Counted from the stretch's first letter, positions 45,476 through 59,093 are shown. The stretch is 64,000 nt of DNA from Owenia fusiformis (GCA_903813345.2 CAIIXF020000001.1:37419366-37483365); one strand, 5' to 3'. Numbers and translations are program-made. The notes: generated by a model not told the origin, from the sequence alone.

Positions 45476-46776
45476 CTCATATTTTCCAAGTTAGTTTTGC
45501 ATTGTGTTTTCAACCACAAGTAAATGCATCTAGGAGTGTTGTCTTCATAAGATCTACATCTAAAGCCTTCTCTTTTCTAGTATTAGCGGTTCTGCAAAAT
45601 AAACAGTGCTAACATATTATTTGACCTCACAGACTTGACGTTTTTGTCTAATACAAGATTAAAAACCATAAGAGTCATTATAATATTTTGAATTCTCATA
45701 TTAAGCTGTCACCCAAGGAGGATTGGAAGCCAGGGTTCCAACTCAATATTCTTTAATCTCCAATCGATGCGATAGTTTCTGATCCTGCCTGTATATTTCT
45801 ACGGCTGCCAGGAGAATGGCTGATATTCTTGATTGAATTTTGTATTCATAACATGGCTATGTGATACCCATATATGAAACAGAATATTGATTGGCGTCAC
45901 TGGGAGGAAATCCTCCTTGGCTGTCACATTAGTTATTTATGAAGAAATGTATATTATTTAGGGTCTGCCTAAAAAACAGATGACTGGGTAGCCGGTGACT
46001 CAGGGTACCTAATGTGTCTAGCAGGGTTACCAACTTTCAAAGTTGGACATTTTCCCCTAATATAGTAGCAAATTGACATGATAGCCCCAGCCTCCTAAGT
46101 GTAAACTATACTGTTCTATATTTAAATATTATATTTTTATCAAAAACCTACCAGAGACCAAGCACTTTTTGAATAATCAACTATTTTTTCAATATCAGAA
46201 TACCTGGAAGGCATAAAATCAAATCCTAGCCCTGCTAAGAATGTTACCAAGTCACCTGGCAACCCGGTTATCCAGTTACCCCAATTTTACACAAAACCTT
46301 TAATTCTCCTCTCAAGCTTAACCCTCTTCTAAATTATTTTTACATCTTTCTATCCTACTCTGGACATAAAATTATGATAAATTGACTTACCAAATTCAAA
46401 ATTCCCTGTTGATGTATCTGCCATACTGTACATAGCATGTTCCAATAATCCAGTGTTTAACTGTTTAATTCAGATCTCTTTCTTCAAAATGTTAATCATT
46501 TCTAATATTGTCTGTTAAACCTGTTTCCGCCAAAAATTTGAATGGGTGTAACTTAAATCCCTTCTTTCATTGGATAGTGTAAAGTTTAGGTGAGTCTAAT
46601 ATTTCAAAAAGGGTACACAGTGATTCAATGGACTGATCTGAAAGCTTATTCCCTAAGTGCTACTAACGGTATCTGTATGCAATATACACCACAAAAGTAA
46701 CATTAAACATCTTCAAATAAAATAATTTCCATTGGACAATTGATAATACATTATACAAAAGGAAAATAACAAAAGC
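45476..46776. other. Gene-free stretch
   Basis: No gene or repeat recognised; AT-rich unique-looking sequence. Confidence 0.35.
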
Positions 46777-46857
46777 ATGACAGTTGGAGAAATCCTAGGT
46801 GCTGGAAATTTGAAGAAGATTCTAGGATTTATTTCCAATATGTTGATGATAGCAGGG
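46777..46857 (+). CDS. Weak candidate first exon
   Basis: ATG at 46777, 27 codons (MTVGEILGAGNLKKILGFIS...), then a strong donor GGG/GTAAGT. It does not join in phase with the next candidate exon at 47251, so it may be chance. Confidence 0.2.
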
Positions 46858-47250
46858 GTAAGTTATTTTTTATTAAGATAGTTTTAAATACTTTTTCAAA
46901 AATTAAAACTTTTTCAAAAATTACATTTAATTTAAGAAAATCCAACTAATCTTAAATATAAAAAGAGATATTGAAGATTAGAATTAATGCGGATTATGTG
47001 AGCTTCCCCCTTAAACCAACTAGAACTTTTAAACCAAGAATGAATCACAGCCCCTTCAATGAATGATATTGGTTTATTTAAAACTTATGAATTTGAGATG
47101 AATAAATCACTGGCCCTTTGGAGGGGAATAATAGTGCAATGATGGTGGTCTTTCATAACATGGACTCAACCACCAATGATAGGGTTAAATTACTGTTGCT
47201 GCAAAATGTTGATTATATAAAGCTATTTATAATTACATTATTTTTTGTAG

Positions 47251-50200
47251 GAACAAAGCCCTATATGCATACATAAAATATATTGATTGTGAAGAAGAGT
47301 CTGCTACCAACATATGGATAAAGGTGAGTAATTAATTCTAACATGTTTATTTGCCTTATGTTTTCTTTAAAACAATTTTTCCTGGAATTTTGAAACAATA
47401 TTCAACATTTTTCCCTTTCGTTTGGGGCCCACATCTTTTGTATTAAAGGATAGTACCTTGTTGACTCCTTACTTTATATCCATTATAAGTTCTGGTTCAG
47501 TGTTCCATCTGTACTTTGTTGCATTAGGCCATATGATGTAGATACTTTGTTTTATGTCCTGCTTTTAAGTCCAAATTACACAATGGCATAAGGAAAACAA
47601 ACATTAACACTTGTTTGCTGGGAAATGTATATGATAAATTGCTTGAAAAGGGTATGGTATTCTTATTTGCAGTGATTTCAAATACACATTTAACTAATCG
47701 TGTACATTGGTACATGTGGCATGCAGTATGTTTCAAAGATATTCATAGAAATAAAATGCTCAACTATTCAATTGATTATAATTAATCCAACCTTATTGAT
47801 AATTAACAAATCAATTATATTTTAATATCAATCTCAGTGAGGTAATTTCCAAAAATTTTAAAGCAGGTAATTTTATGATGAAGTAAATGGGTCCTCACAT
47901 GCAGTATTACTCTGAACAGATTTCTCATTAAAATTCAGAGTATACCCTCACAAAAAGATAAAAACAGATGATTTAAATAAAGGAAAAGGAAAGCAACACA
48001 AATTAACGAAACAGAATAATTACTTATAGTATGAACCTAAAAGTTAATTCATCACTTTTGTTTATTTTTTAGTGAATATTTGTTGAACATCTTTTAAGGG
48101 CAAATTCTTTGAAATTGAGATGCATATCTAATAACCACAAATTGCACAAGCATTTACACTGCCATATGATATCAACTACAATGTTTAACTCCTTGATATT
48201 ATGACAAATTCCATCTGAAATTCACAAAACCACTTAGCGATTTCTTATATAATATAGCACAAACGAGATACTTATCCATTTCTATAGCATAACATCTTTA
48301 CACAAAAGCTAGGCTTTTCAATAGGTTGAGATCACTCAGTTGTGAACCATATAATAAAATCAACTTCTAGATTGAGTTTCATGATTTAAGTTTGGAGAAA
48401 TCTGATGAAGTTGAATTTGGTTTTATTGCTTCAAATGTTCATAAAAATGTGAGCATTACAAAGAGAATGCTGTGTTTGGAAATAAATATATCACAAAAAT
48501 ATGTTTTTTTAAATAAATGGTTACATCATTTCTCATTAAAATTCTCCCAGATTCTCCTATTCTGAAGTCCAATAAACATGACAGTTACCACTTAAATGGA
48601 TCAAACTTTCCAATGACTGATTTTGACATTATCTATTGTAACGAGTTGATCTAATAGAATGGACTGTTGGTACTGTCTCCTAAAATAAATAAAATACCAC
48701 CCTTTATTTACCAGTGATAGACCACTTCTTCAAAATGGGAATGTTAACCGTATAAAAACTAATTTGATTATGAATTTCTTTTTAATAAAATGTGTCAAAT
48801 ACAGAATCCAGGCTAGTTTAACCTTGTTAGAATACAGCATGTTTCAAATGCAATTCAGGGCCAAGCTTGATACTAATTAATTGATATTAATGAATATAGG
48901 CTAATAGGACCATCCTGATGCTAAAGTATTGCAAATATTAGAAATAATGTTCAAAAACATCAAAGAAGAAAATGGATAAACAACCAATAGGAAAAATAAA
49001 TATGAAACACAGCAGATGCTCATCAAGTTTCAACCTCAATCTAAAGCATTGTTATATTCCTTGGCTATGAGGTAAGTTATGTGTTAGCATGCCACCAAGA
49101 GAATATTAATTGTCAATATTTGGGTGATAATTATTGATCAAAGTATCAAAGACAAGGTGTCAATTTTTCTAGGGAATACTAAGTGTTTCGATATGGGTGA
49201 AAGACTAAAAGATAGTAATTGAGATGCAACAAATATAATTGTAATCACAGATACTCTTATCAATTTGGCTCAAAATTATGTAATGCCATGCAAGTTCCTC
49301 AAATACAAAGTTAAATTAGAAAGTTGATCAAAGTTGAAGATACATTGTGTGACTATTATTAAATTGTGAAAATACTTAGTTACACCCAAATTCTTGAGTA
49401 CATACATGTCACAGCTAAAATCCAGTTTTAAAGGAACACTTTTTATGTTATAATGTTAAAGCTTTAAAACAATGAAGCCACTATGTATTTGGTTTATAAC
49501 AAGATTCAAGGACACGGCATATTTATGCTTCCTTGCAAATGCTGATACCAAAGTTCTGGTACCAGGGACATGTCAAATTAATCAACCTACTTCAGTGATG
49601 TGATCACCAACTTGTCACCACTAAACGTTTTCAATGACCTTAAATCATTAATCACGGAAACTTGAATTTGAATCAGGTCATTTATATTTTTAATAAAGGG
49701 AATATCTCAAACTTTTTAGAAAAGGAAGGATATTTCATATTGAAAAGGAAGCTTATTTAGATTAAACATATATGATACCACCCCTTTTAAAATATATCCC
49801 ATGTTAGTTGTGTTACATCCACACCTCTAGCATCTGATACACCGATACAAGTGGGTTAATATTTCAAAATGTTAATTTTTGCCCTCCCCAAGTAAAATAA
49901 ACATTAACATTATTTAATGTTGTGATAAGGGGGAGAGGGTTATATCATATTAAGTAAGCTTTAGAGAACTGATTGATCTATTTCATTGCATGGAAACCAG
50001 TGTTTCCTAAGTGACATTTTTGTGGTTTTGAGAAAATGGGTTTAAAGTTGAATATGAACCATTTATGGGTTTATGATACAAAGCTGATTTTATACTATCT
50101 CATGTCATTGTAAGGTTTGTGTATATGATTTCAAAACTATTATATTTGCAATGGTAAAATGTAGTTTTTTCAGAAAGGAAATTGTGGCAGAAGATTTTTC

Positions 50201-52151
50201 AGCTGTTTTGCACGTTTTGACATTTACGTTGACTCATTGTATCAAACTGATCAATTCATTGATTTTGCAGTTTGGAAAATAAAACTTATTGTAGGCCTAT
50301 CATTGAATTCCCTTTCAAGTTTATAATGTTGAAGTTTTCAATCAACTGTTTTAATTGTAATTAATAATTTAATTAATGCCATATACCACAGTCATTGTTT
50401 TTTTAGTACATTGTTTTTGTCATTATACCATTACACTGTACATTAAACATTATTGCAATATTAGCATATACTGATTATTTGTTGAATGGGTTGACTCAGA
50501 ATTTTAATGCAGAGTAGGCCCATTTGTAAGTTGTATGTGATGGAACCTTTGAATATATTATAATTACAACCTACATGCATCCTTCATTTCCAAAATACAC
50601 TTATGTAATACATTAATTAAACAATTCCATTTACTTAAAAAGTAGAATCAATTTTGCATTGTTCCCCACCAAAGGAAAGTCTTTAATGCCCAATGGAAAG
50701 ATATTCATTGTATATTTGTTTGTCCAGCTTGAACCAGTTTTGTATTTCAAACGTGAAATACAAAACTGCTCCCCCAAGCTGGACAAAAAAATAAACATTA
50801 TTTTTTTATACAAAAAATTAAAAAGATCCAATACATCTAGATCTTATTAAAACCATCAGAGTTATGCTGAAAACATATGCTATCATCGTATGATCTGTAA
50901 AATAAAGCCTTCTGATTGGTCAGTTCCTGTGCTCTACCAATCTGTATTGCTACTGAGATTGTCCCCATTGATCATCTCCATCACAATACAGAAAATGTTG
51001 GTACGGAGGGAACAATTTCAGTAGCAATACAGAGGATCACACAATAAAAATGTTATTGAATGATTTGAAGTGCAATACATGATATATTCTGTCTCGATAT
51101 TCTGTATTGGCACTTGACTTCGTCTCGTTCCAGTACAGAATTTCTCGAGCAGAATATATCCTTTATTGCACTTCAAATCATTCAATAACTTACATCATCG
51201 TATGATCTGTAAAATGAAGCCCTCTGATTGGTCAGTTCTTGTGCTGTACCTATCTGTATTGCTACTGAGAGTGTCCCCATTGATCATCTCTGTCGCAATA
51301 CATAAAATATTTTTAACAAAGGGACAATCTCAGTAGCAATACAGAGGACCACACGATAAAAACATTATTGAATGATTTGAAATTGAAGTGCACAATCTGT
51401 ATTATATATATTCTGATATATTCTGTCTCGATATCCTGTATTGGCACTCGGCTCCGTCTCTTGCCAATACAGAATTTCTCGAGCAGAATATATACTGTAT
51501 TGGACTTCAAATCATTCAATAACTTATAATATTATCATTTCATTATATTGTGCCATCAAAAGAAATGGTACATTTTAGAGTGTGATACTCTGGTGCCATT
51601 TTCAATAGATCTTACTTTTAGTGTTATTGAACTTCAAAGAGAAGTGAAGGTTATCCGCAAATAATATACCCATTGCATGGGATAGGTTATTTTCTTTGGT
51701 ATAGCAAAATATTTGAGCTAAAAAATAATTTGTGAAGTTTTCTAAATGTTTTTAAATGAAAAAATAGCATGCTCCCCTAAGCTGGACAAATCTTTGACCA
51801 CCTGTGACTTACCAACCATATTTCATGACTACCAGCCTGATATAGTCACAATGTTACATGACTTTAAATATCAAGTAGTTATTTCCTAAAATGACAGGGT
51901 TGCAGCTTTTTTTGACCACCCTGTACAGCAATATTACTTAATATTATAATATTACTTAAATAATATTATAGTTTTCTTTTGTTTAATTCCAGGTGATGTT
52001 TGAGACCAAAAAAAACGGCGAGTGGTTTATGTTGGCTATTTCCAAAGCAACAACATGTATGCATGTCAATACAAGGATTGCCATTGCGCATGTTCATTTG
52101 TTGCACAATACAACACAGAAAAAGCAAGCAGGATCAAAGATTATTAATTGA
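47251..52151 (+). CDS. Weak candidate exon pair, unknown product
   Basis: 47251-47323 (acceptor tttgtag, donor AAG/GTGAGT) encodes NKALYAYIKYIDCEEESATN then IWIK. It joins in phase with 51993-52151 (acceptor attccag), which encodes VMFETKKNGEWFMLAISKAT to a TGA stop. A third candidate at 49013-49071 has good splice sites but breaks the frame. No family recognised; only splice signals and open frame support it. Confidence 0.22.
47330..50700. other. Long stretch with no supported gene
   Basis: AT-rich; no clear repeat family or ORF was seen apart from the weak exon at 49013-49071. Confidence 0.4.
50718..51800. mobile_element. Truncated foldback element B, related to element A
   Basis: An inner hairpin (50718-50790) and the following right half match element A (20331-20734) in order: aaataaacattatttttttat, gttatgctgaaa, attgtgccat, gcattgcatggg-type, gaaaaaatagcatgctc, then a CACAGGTGG-type end. 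The left outer arm is absent. A block of about 640 bp (50885-51525) is inserted or expanded inside it. Confidence 0.75.
50885..51530. repeat. Two-copy tandem repeat of about 310 bp with internal hairpins
   Basis: catcgtatgatctgtaaaat and ctctgattggtcagttc recur at about 50888 and 51197. Each copy has an inverted pair around ctgtattgctactgagattg and a second one around gaatgatttgaagtgcaat / attgcacttcaaatcattc. Confidence 0.85.
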
Positions 52152-52484
52152 GCCATAAGAGCCAAATACGACACCAATTTCGAAAAAAAGAAGCTTTAAG
52201 ATGAAATTGGGGAAGATAGCATCTCTCTATATAGGAATGAACACTCTCACTGTTGAGTCAAAGCCAGTGATATGGTGGGATCAATTTATGTGGCAAATGT
52301 CAAAGCCATTGTAAATTCCTTGAAGATGAATCTGACAAAATGCGAAGATAGACTTGATGAATATGACCCTAATTTACTTCAGATTTTTTTTTTTGAAATC
52401 GTTAGATTAGAACTTGGGCTAGTATAATGATGAAGCTAACAGATTATAATGTATTATGAAAGAACTAGAGTATTACTCATATTT

Positions 52485-54262
52485 ACACGCCTAACCATCG
52501 ACAACGTAGTGATCAAAATATACCATTGCACAATTTATATTGTACAGTGTCACTAAAAACTGATGATGCAGGTGTGATGTAGGTTTTCAAAAATTAATTT
52601 TGGGAATACTTGAAAGATTTCAATTTCATCTTCAACTTTTAGCTTTCTGATTACATTAAAAGATTTAAAAGCAATGCTTGATTTTTTCCTATTTAGTCTA
52701 TCAACAAAAATTGATCGGTTGGAAAATGTTGGGTTTTTATTCACATTTCCTTTGATCATTTTTTCTCCTGTCGCCTAAGAGTGTCATTTATTTTTATGAG
52801 AATATGTTTCTCTAAACTACACAATTTAAGATGAGTGAAGATTTGATAAATATTATGTATTGGGTGTAATTTTAATAAAAAATCAGAAGAGTAGTTGTCA
52901 ACTCCACTGAAGGGTGTCAGTGTAAATGAAATTCACAAGATGTTATATTGAACAATGCAATAATTAAACAAGTTATGTTTAAGGAACATGTTCAATTATC
53001 CCCAATACAGATGTTCTAAAGTTAAGGTAAATTTGATTTTTAAATCTTGTTGAATGTTATTTCATTTTATAAAAGTGTTGGTGTGGTGATTAATATGTGA
53101 CCATGGGGTGTTAGCCTCTTACCCCTTGATCACTTGACATCTGTACTTTAACGTAATAAGAAACACTTTTATGAATTTTAATTATCTTAAGAAGTTGATA
53201 GAGAGATTTATACCAGCTAGTCGAAGATGACTTTTTAAAATCCTCTTTATGCTATATCTGGAAAGTGTTGAGGTTCAATAGGTTCAATCAAGTTTAAGTA
53301 ATACTGTGATTGTTAAGTTTCAGTTTTAAATCAATCTGATCCCCCTGCCCATTAGTGTTATTAAAAATATGTTGTCAGGGTTAACTGTGAATTCAGATAT
53401 GTAAGTTCGTTGGGACAACGTACATCAAGATGACAAGGCACATTTGTAATTTTTTGATTTTTATTATTTTAACTAAAACATGAATATTTATTAAATTTTC
53501 AACCGACCTTAATTGTGTAACTTAACGTAATAAGAAACACTTTTATGAATTTTAATTATCTTAAGAAGTTGATAGAGAGATTTATACTAGCTAGTCGAAG
53601 ATGACTTTTTAAAATCCTCTTTATGCTATATCTGGAAAGTGTTGAGGTTCAATAGGTTCAATCAAGTTTAAGTAATACTGTGATTGTTAAGTTTCAGTTT
53701 TAAATCAATCTGATCCCCCTGCCCATTAGTGTTATTAAAAATATGTTGTCAGGGTTAACTGTGAATTCAGATATGTAAGTTCGTTGGGACAACGTACATC
53801 AAGATGACAAGGCACATTTGTAATTTTTTGATTTTTATTATTTTAACTAAAACATGAATATTTATTAAATTTTCAACCGACCTTAATTGTGTAACTTAGG
53901 GAAACATATTCTCATAAAAATAATTGACACTCTTAGGCGACAGGGGGAAAAATGATCAAAGTAAATGTGAAAAACCCAACATTTTCCAACCGATTATTGT
54001 TTGTGGTTAGATTTACTATGAAAAAAATTGAGTACTGCTCGAAAATCTTTTAACGTAATCAGAAAGCTAATGGTTTTCCTAATCGAATACACACAAAATT
54101 AAACATGAAATTCTTTATGCATTCCTCAGATTAATTTTTAAAACCTACATCACACCTACATCATATCTTTTGCTTCATATCAGTTAGAATAGCGACACTG
54201 TACATCAAAAGTCTACGGGGGGTATATTTTGTCACTGTACTTTGTCGATGATCAGGTGTGAT
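52485..54262. mobile_element. Inverted-repeat element with a duplicated core
   Basis: Arms of about 340 bp (52485-52830 and 53895-54262) are diverged inverted copies (for example ccaaccgatcaattt-type/ggttggaaaatgttgggttt and ctgtcgcctaagagtgtca). Between them lies the tandem duplication of 53148-53899. No ORF. Confidence 0.78.
53148..53899 (+). repeat. 374-bp tandem duplication, two near-identical copies
   Basis: aacgtaataagaaacac at 53150 recurs at 53524; the copies differ by one seen base (accagctag/actagctag). Very recent duplication, or an assembly artefact. Confidence 0.93.
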
Positions 54263-54631
54263 TTAAAATAAAAAAGTTAAAATGATCAATCTTCTGCCTG
54301 TTGTACCATCAATTACATTATTTTCTAATGAAGTATTTTCTGTAATGCTAAAGATTACTTGATCTGTACGTGATGAACTACTTTTTAAAAATATCTTGTC
54401 ATAAAATTTAAAATTATACTTATATAGAATTGCAATTAAAACATTATATAAGACATGTTAATTGCAATCCGATGAATATTTCTGTTGCCAAACTTATGAA
54501 TGGAATCGAAATTGCTTTTAACACACAAATGTTGACTTAATGAATTTGATTTCAAACATCAATTTCGATTAAAAAACAGAAGTGAAAACTATAATTTCTG
54601 AATCCTTACCTGTAATGTCAGTTTACTAGAA

Positions 54632-55080
54632 TGTCTGAATTCAGACACCTTATTTCAGTTTTATAGATTGTTGTCTGAATTCAGGCACCTCATCCAAGCT
54701 TAGCAAGTTGTCTGAATTCAGACACTATATTTCAGTTTTATAGATTGCTGTCTGAATTCAGGCACCTCATTCAAGCTTAGTAAAGTGTCTGAATTCAGAC
54801 ACCATATTTCAGTTTTATAGATTGTTGTCTGAATTCTGGCACCTTATCCAAGCTTAGCAAAGTGTCTGAATTCAGACACCATATTTCAGTTTTATGGAAT
54901 GTTGTCTGAATTCAGGCACCTCATCCAAGCTTAGCAAAGTGTCTGAATTCAGACACCTTATTTTAGTTTAAGAGAATCTTGTCTTTTTAAATTAAAAATG
55001 TGTGGGCATGTCTGAATTCAGACACATATTTTCCCATACTAAGAGTTGCATAGAGTAAAACATCTGCCTGAATTCAGACA
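54632..55080. repeat. Palindrome array 2 (eleven copies of TGTCTGAATTCAGACA and variant)
   Basis: Starts at 54632, 54672, 54709, 54749, 54786, 54826, 54863, 54903, 54940, 55009 and 55065. Perfect copies alternate with a variant ending GGCA at strict 40/37-bp steps, a 77-bp higher-order unit, for the first nine. Spacers are (cc)-n-atttcagttttatagattgt and cctcatccaagcttagcaaa, unlike those of array 1. Confidence 0.95.
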
Positions 55081-55535
55081 CTTCATTTATCTACACAAAA
55101 AGCTTGTAAATATGTTGCTGATGTCTGTACATAACATAGATATACAGTACCTAGAAATATATATCTTTATTTTTATACTTTGCTGGTTGTTTATAATCTT
55201 TTCTCATACAAAAAACTTCTCCAACACCTGAAGAATACATTAATTGTCAAATATATTTCTTAATTTATATTAATATTCAAACTTTTGTCACCTATGGAAT
55301 TGCCAAACTACACTGGAACCTGTAAACGAATTATTGCCAGGCTTTCATTCGCAGCGGGCAACACACAATTCCCTGTTGTTTTTTTGCCAAAATTGCTTGA
55401 TGCTTTAAGGAATTTTTCAGCTGCTTCCGATGGAACATAATAACTTTGAATATGCCTGTTTTCACTAATTTTATTTTGCCGGTTGTCAGAAATGAAAATG
55501 AAAACCTGATTATAATAGAGAATGACATATTGGGC

Positions 55536-56195
55536 AACTGGTGTCGTTCCCAAGATAACTCATCCCCAAGACAACTCGAACCCAAGACAACTCGGAACTC
55601 AAGTCAACTGGTCCCCACTTTTGTGTTTTGTTTTGAATCAAGTATTGGACAAGGAAGGGGTATAGATATACATATTATAATTGTTCCATATTCAGGTGTT
55701 TAAAGGAAGAGAAAGAGACCTACATGTATGTTTATTCCACATTTTGATTATCATTTTCTTCTCAAAACATCAGTGGTATTTTTGATTATGAGTGTTGGGA
55801 ACAAGTGTCATTCATCTTAAAAGATGGAATTATACATATTGGGTAATATGGACTAAGAAACCTAATTTACTAAAACGCAATGCATGTTATTGGGTATTTA
55901 ACATACAAAAAGAGATTAGGAAGTGTTGTTTAATGATAACCAGATCAAGAATTTTGTTTTCCTTTTTTCACCTCAACCTAATTAAAAAGGTGTTGTTTGT
56001 AAAGTAATGCAATGACAAAGAACTTCGAAGATTTATCAAAAGTTATGCTTAATTTCTTATCTTAAAACTGATGTGTCCTAAAACATATTATCTATTTGTT
56101 GTTTGGGAATTCCAGTCTTGGGGACCAGTTGTCTTAGGGACGAGTTTTCTTGAGAACTAGTTGTCTTGGTCACCAGTTGACTAGGAAGCACATCG
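55536..56195. mobile_element. Small element with inverted ends built of CCAAGACAACT units
   Basis: Left end (55536-55620) repeats cccaagacaactc three times and is bounded by caactggt; the right end (56108-56195) is the inverted counterpart. The interior is unique and non-coding. Confidence 0.65.
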
Positions 56196-56199
56196 TGTT

Positions 56200-56310
56200 A
56201 TAGTCTCCCAACTTTTTCGTTTGTGATGGGGCGGTCGGAGTTCGGTGACTGTAACATTTTGCAATAGCATACATTGGCAGTGACATTTTGTCATGTAAAT
56301 GCCTTGTTGA
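56200..56310. repeat. Degenerate tail of the TGTCACCACC family
   Basis: gttcggtgactgtaacattt and gacattttgtcatgtaaatg match the head and tail of the elements at 37.3 and 42.6 kb, with the core missing. Confidence 0.55.
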
Positions 56311-57639
56311 TTGATACACTCAAGCAGGTTCCCTATATCTAACAATCTAACAGTATTATTGAACAGTTTGTTTGTTTAAAACAGCATGTTTTCATGCATA
56401 TTTTATTGATAGTCATAGTTAGTGCAACCAAGATAGCAATTAATCAAATTGTTCATTGACAGCAATATTTTTATAGATAAGTAATTTAGTAGTTGTACAG
56501 TAGTCTCACACAAGTATCAGAGGCCTAATAACGCAGATGCGAGTAGGTGGTTACCAATTTCACCACCAGGTGGCTCGTTCGGGTCAGATAGCATGGCAGG
56601 TATGGTAGAAAGTTCCCTTTAACTTAAATTACATCTGTTTTGGTGGTTCAATTTTCATATAACCCTCATGTATCTAATAGTTATGCTAATTAAAAAATGT
56701 CCAGTGAAGGAAAATGATATTTGTCGATTACAAGAAAAGATATTTCACTTTTTGTGACTTTGTAACATGGGGTCTATGGGGATTCAACCCGAACTAGAAA
56801 TCACATTTTCAAAATAAATTAAATTTTCAAAGTTGATAAACAATTTTCGAAACCATATTTCTAGATGTACTTTTACATGTAGATTTCAAATATGACATCA
56901 CTTTGACTGAATTTTGAATATTTAATGACGTAAATCAAGGTTATTTCTACTCGCATCTAGTTTATTGCCTCACTGATAAAATACTCAAATTTATTTTTTA
57001 AATGTCTAAATGATCTGTACAAGGTAACCTAGATAGACAATGTTTCAATACAACTAGATTTGCGATTATAAAGTCTTGTCATCTTATAGCGAGATCAATA
57101 GTGCAAAAATAGTTCATTCAGGGAACGAAGCGTGAAACTTTCCACATATCATCAGAATACCATTCCCTTTGATTTAAGAGCCAGAGCCATTTTTGTGGTC
57201 CACTAGAAATATCAAAAAATAGTAAGTACCCCCTCCCACCAAATCCCATGGGGGTGGGGAGATATCGAAATATTTTTTTCATAAAAAAAATTCTTTGAAT
57301 ATGGTCATACTACAGTTTTAGAGTGATATTTTCATGGTAAAGAAATTTTGCAAACAACAAGATGATTTATCATCAATTTACATCATTGTTAAAGACTAAT
57401 CATGGGCGACGCCCACTTTTCATACCTTGAACATTTAGGTTATTAAATCTCTATCATGGGTTGAACAAATGAATGTAATTCAGTTTCCTGGATAACACCA
57501 GATACCTTTTTGATGTAAGGTGCTATAATAAATCTTTGCATTTGACTTCTTAAAGGCTTATACCATATCACACCCCTGTTTAGAAGAAGAAAGCAAGCAA
57601 CAAATGTCCCAGATCTATTACATGTATCCACTATTCTAT

Positions 57640-58570
57640 GTACATGTATGAGTCTCTATACTCTCCTGAAGAGAACCTATGCTACAGACACAACTGTCCA
57701 GAATTTAGATGATGATGTGCTTAAACAGTTTGATGAATGGTGTGCTGACCAAGTGCCTAAATAGTTTGATGAATGCCGTGCTGACCAACAGGATGTACCA
57801 GTCTTCAAGCTTTGGTTTCTGCTTATTCAAATTAAAATACTGTGCCTTGACTATGTGAGGGCTATAGGACAGGAGAATTTTCCTCTTTATTTCCAGATGG
57901 TTTCTCTTTGATTTTCATAGTTGTTAAAGACTAGTCATGGGCGACGCCCACTTTTCATATGCTGAACATTTAGGCTATTAAACCTCTTCATGGTTTGAAC
58001 CGGAACCAGAAGGGCCGCCACAGTCACAGCCTGCAGTCTCTAAATTCTCAAGAGAGCCTTTACTACATATACAGCTGTCCAGAATCTAGATAATGAAGTG
58101 ATAAACAGTTTGATGAAAGGTGTGCTGACCAACAGAATGAACCAGTCTTTAAGTTTTGGTTTCAGATTATTTGAATCGAAATACTGTGCTAAGTGTAGGC
58201 TATTAGAGAGGGAAATTTCCCTCTTTATCTCCAGTCAATTAGCAAGCTTGTCACCTGGTTTTTCGTTTTTTGACCTTGTCAATATGCTGGCTGAGTACCA
58301 GTTCAGTATATCATCAGAACTCAAAGTTCAAAAATGGATAGCTTTTGGAAAAAAAAATTAGAAATATCTCACTTCCCATGAAATTCCAGCTGCCCTCTGA
58401 CATGGTAGGACTATGTTCTCCCCTTATCTTATGCTCCCACAGGTTCAGACACTACACCAGCAAAGGCTGGGAAAATGATTTGGGTGCCAGTGTAGAAGAC
58501 ATTGCCCCAAGCTTCAGATGCAAGTCAAACGCTAGTAAAATGCAGGGATTGTAGTGGACATGACACATAG
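57640..58570 (+). pseudogene. Broken copies of a CXC-type (tesmin/TSO1-like) uncharacterised ORF, left arm
   Basis: Two copies, about 57710-57900 and 58030-58560. The first encodes VPVFKLWFLLIQIKILCL and DYVRAIGQENFPLYFQ; the second SQLASLSPGFSFFDLVNMLA EYQFSIS in order, then HYTSKGWENDLGASVEDIAP. This resembles, from memory, the F-x-W...LL-x-F-V-R-x-I-R...P-W-F-x-A-L-D-H-x-N-Y-x-R-W stretch of abundant uncharacterised invertebrate proteins that end in a CXC zinc motif. Several stops and shifts break the frame. Confidence 0.55.
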
Positions 58571-59093
58571 CTCAGTGATAATGATAATAGAGTGTTGAAG
58601 TGCTTAAATGCACAAAATAGGATATTTGAACTGCAGTTAAGATACCTAATAAGGTAACTTGTATCAATTAGTCAAAGTGCTCTGATTAAAAGCCAAAATA
58701 ATGTATCATTAATTATGAATTATATATTATTATATCTTTATATCTAAAAGGGATGTGGCCTTTCAATTGACTTACTTAAAGAATTTATCATCTTAACATA
58801 AATAACAGACTTAATCTTATCAATTTTATTCAGCCTTATTAGGTAATTTTCCTATTCATAATAGAATGATAGAAGACTCATTAACTTGTATATTAACATG
58901 TTGATAAAGTGGGCGTCGCCCTTGCTCAGGCTTTAATAATGAATATCCATGAGAAATACGGATGCAATCTTGAAAATTGTTCTTATTCACTGAAAATAAC
59001 ATGCTAAAAATGAATATAGATCATATTCAAAAAAAATACTCTCCTCCTCAATTGCAATTTTTCAGATATCATCAGGACACCATTCCCTTTGAT

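Noticed and set aside
49013-49071. Exon with good splice sites (QMLIKFQPQSKALLYSLAM)
   Set aside because: Leads to an immediate stop when joined to the 51993 exon; may be chance.
43446-55080. CRISPR-like spacing of the palindrome arrays
   Set aside because: Eukaryotic nuclear context, spacers are themselves repetitive, no cas genes; these are satellites.
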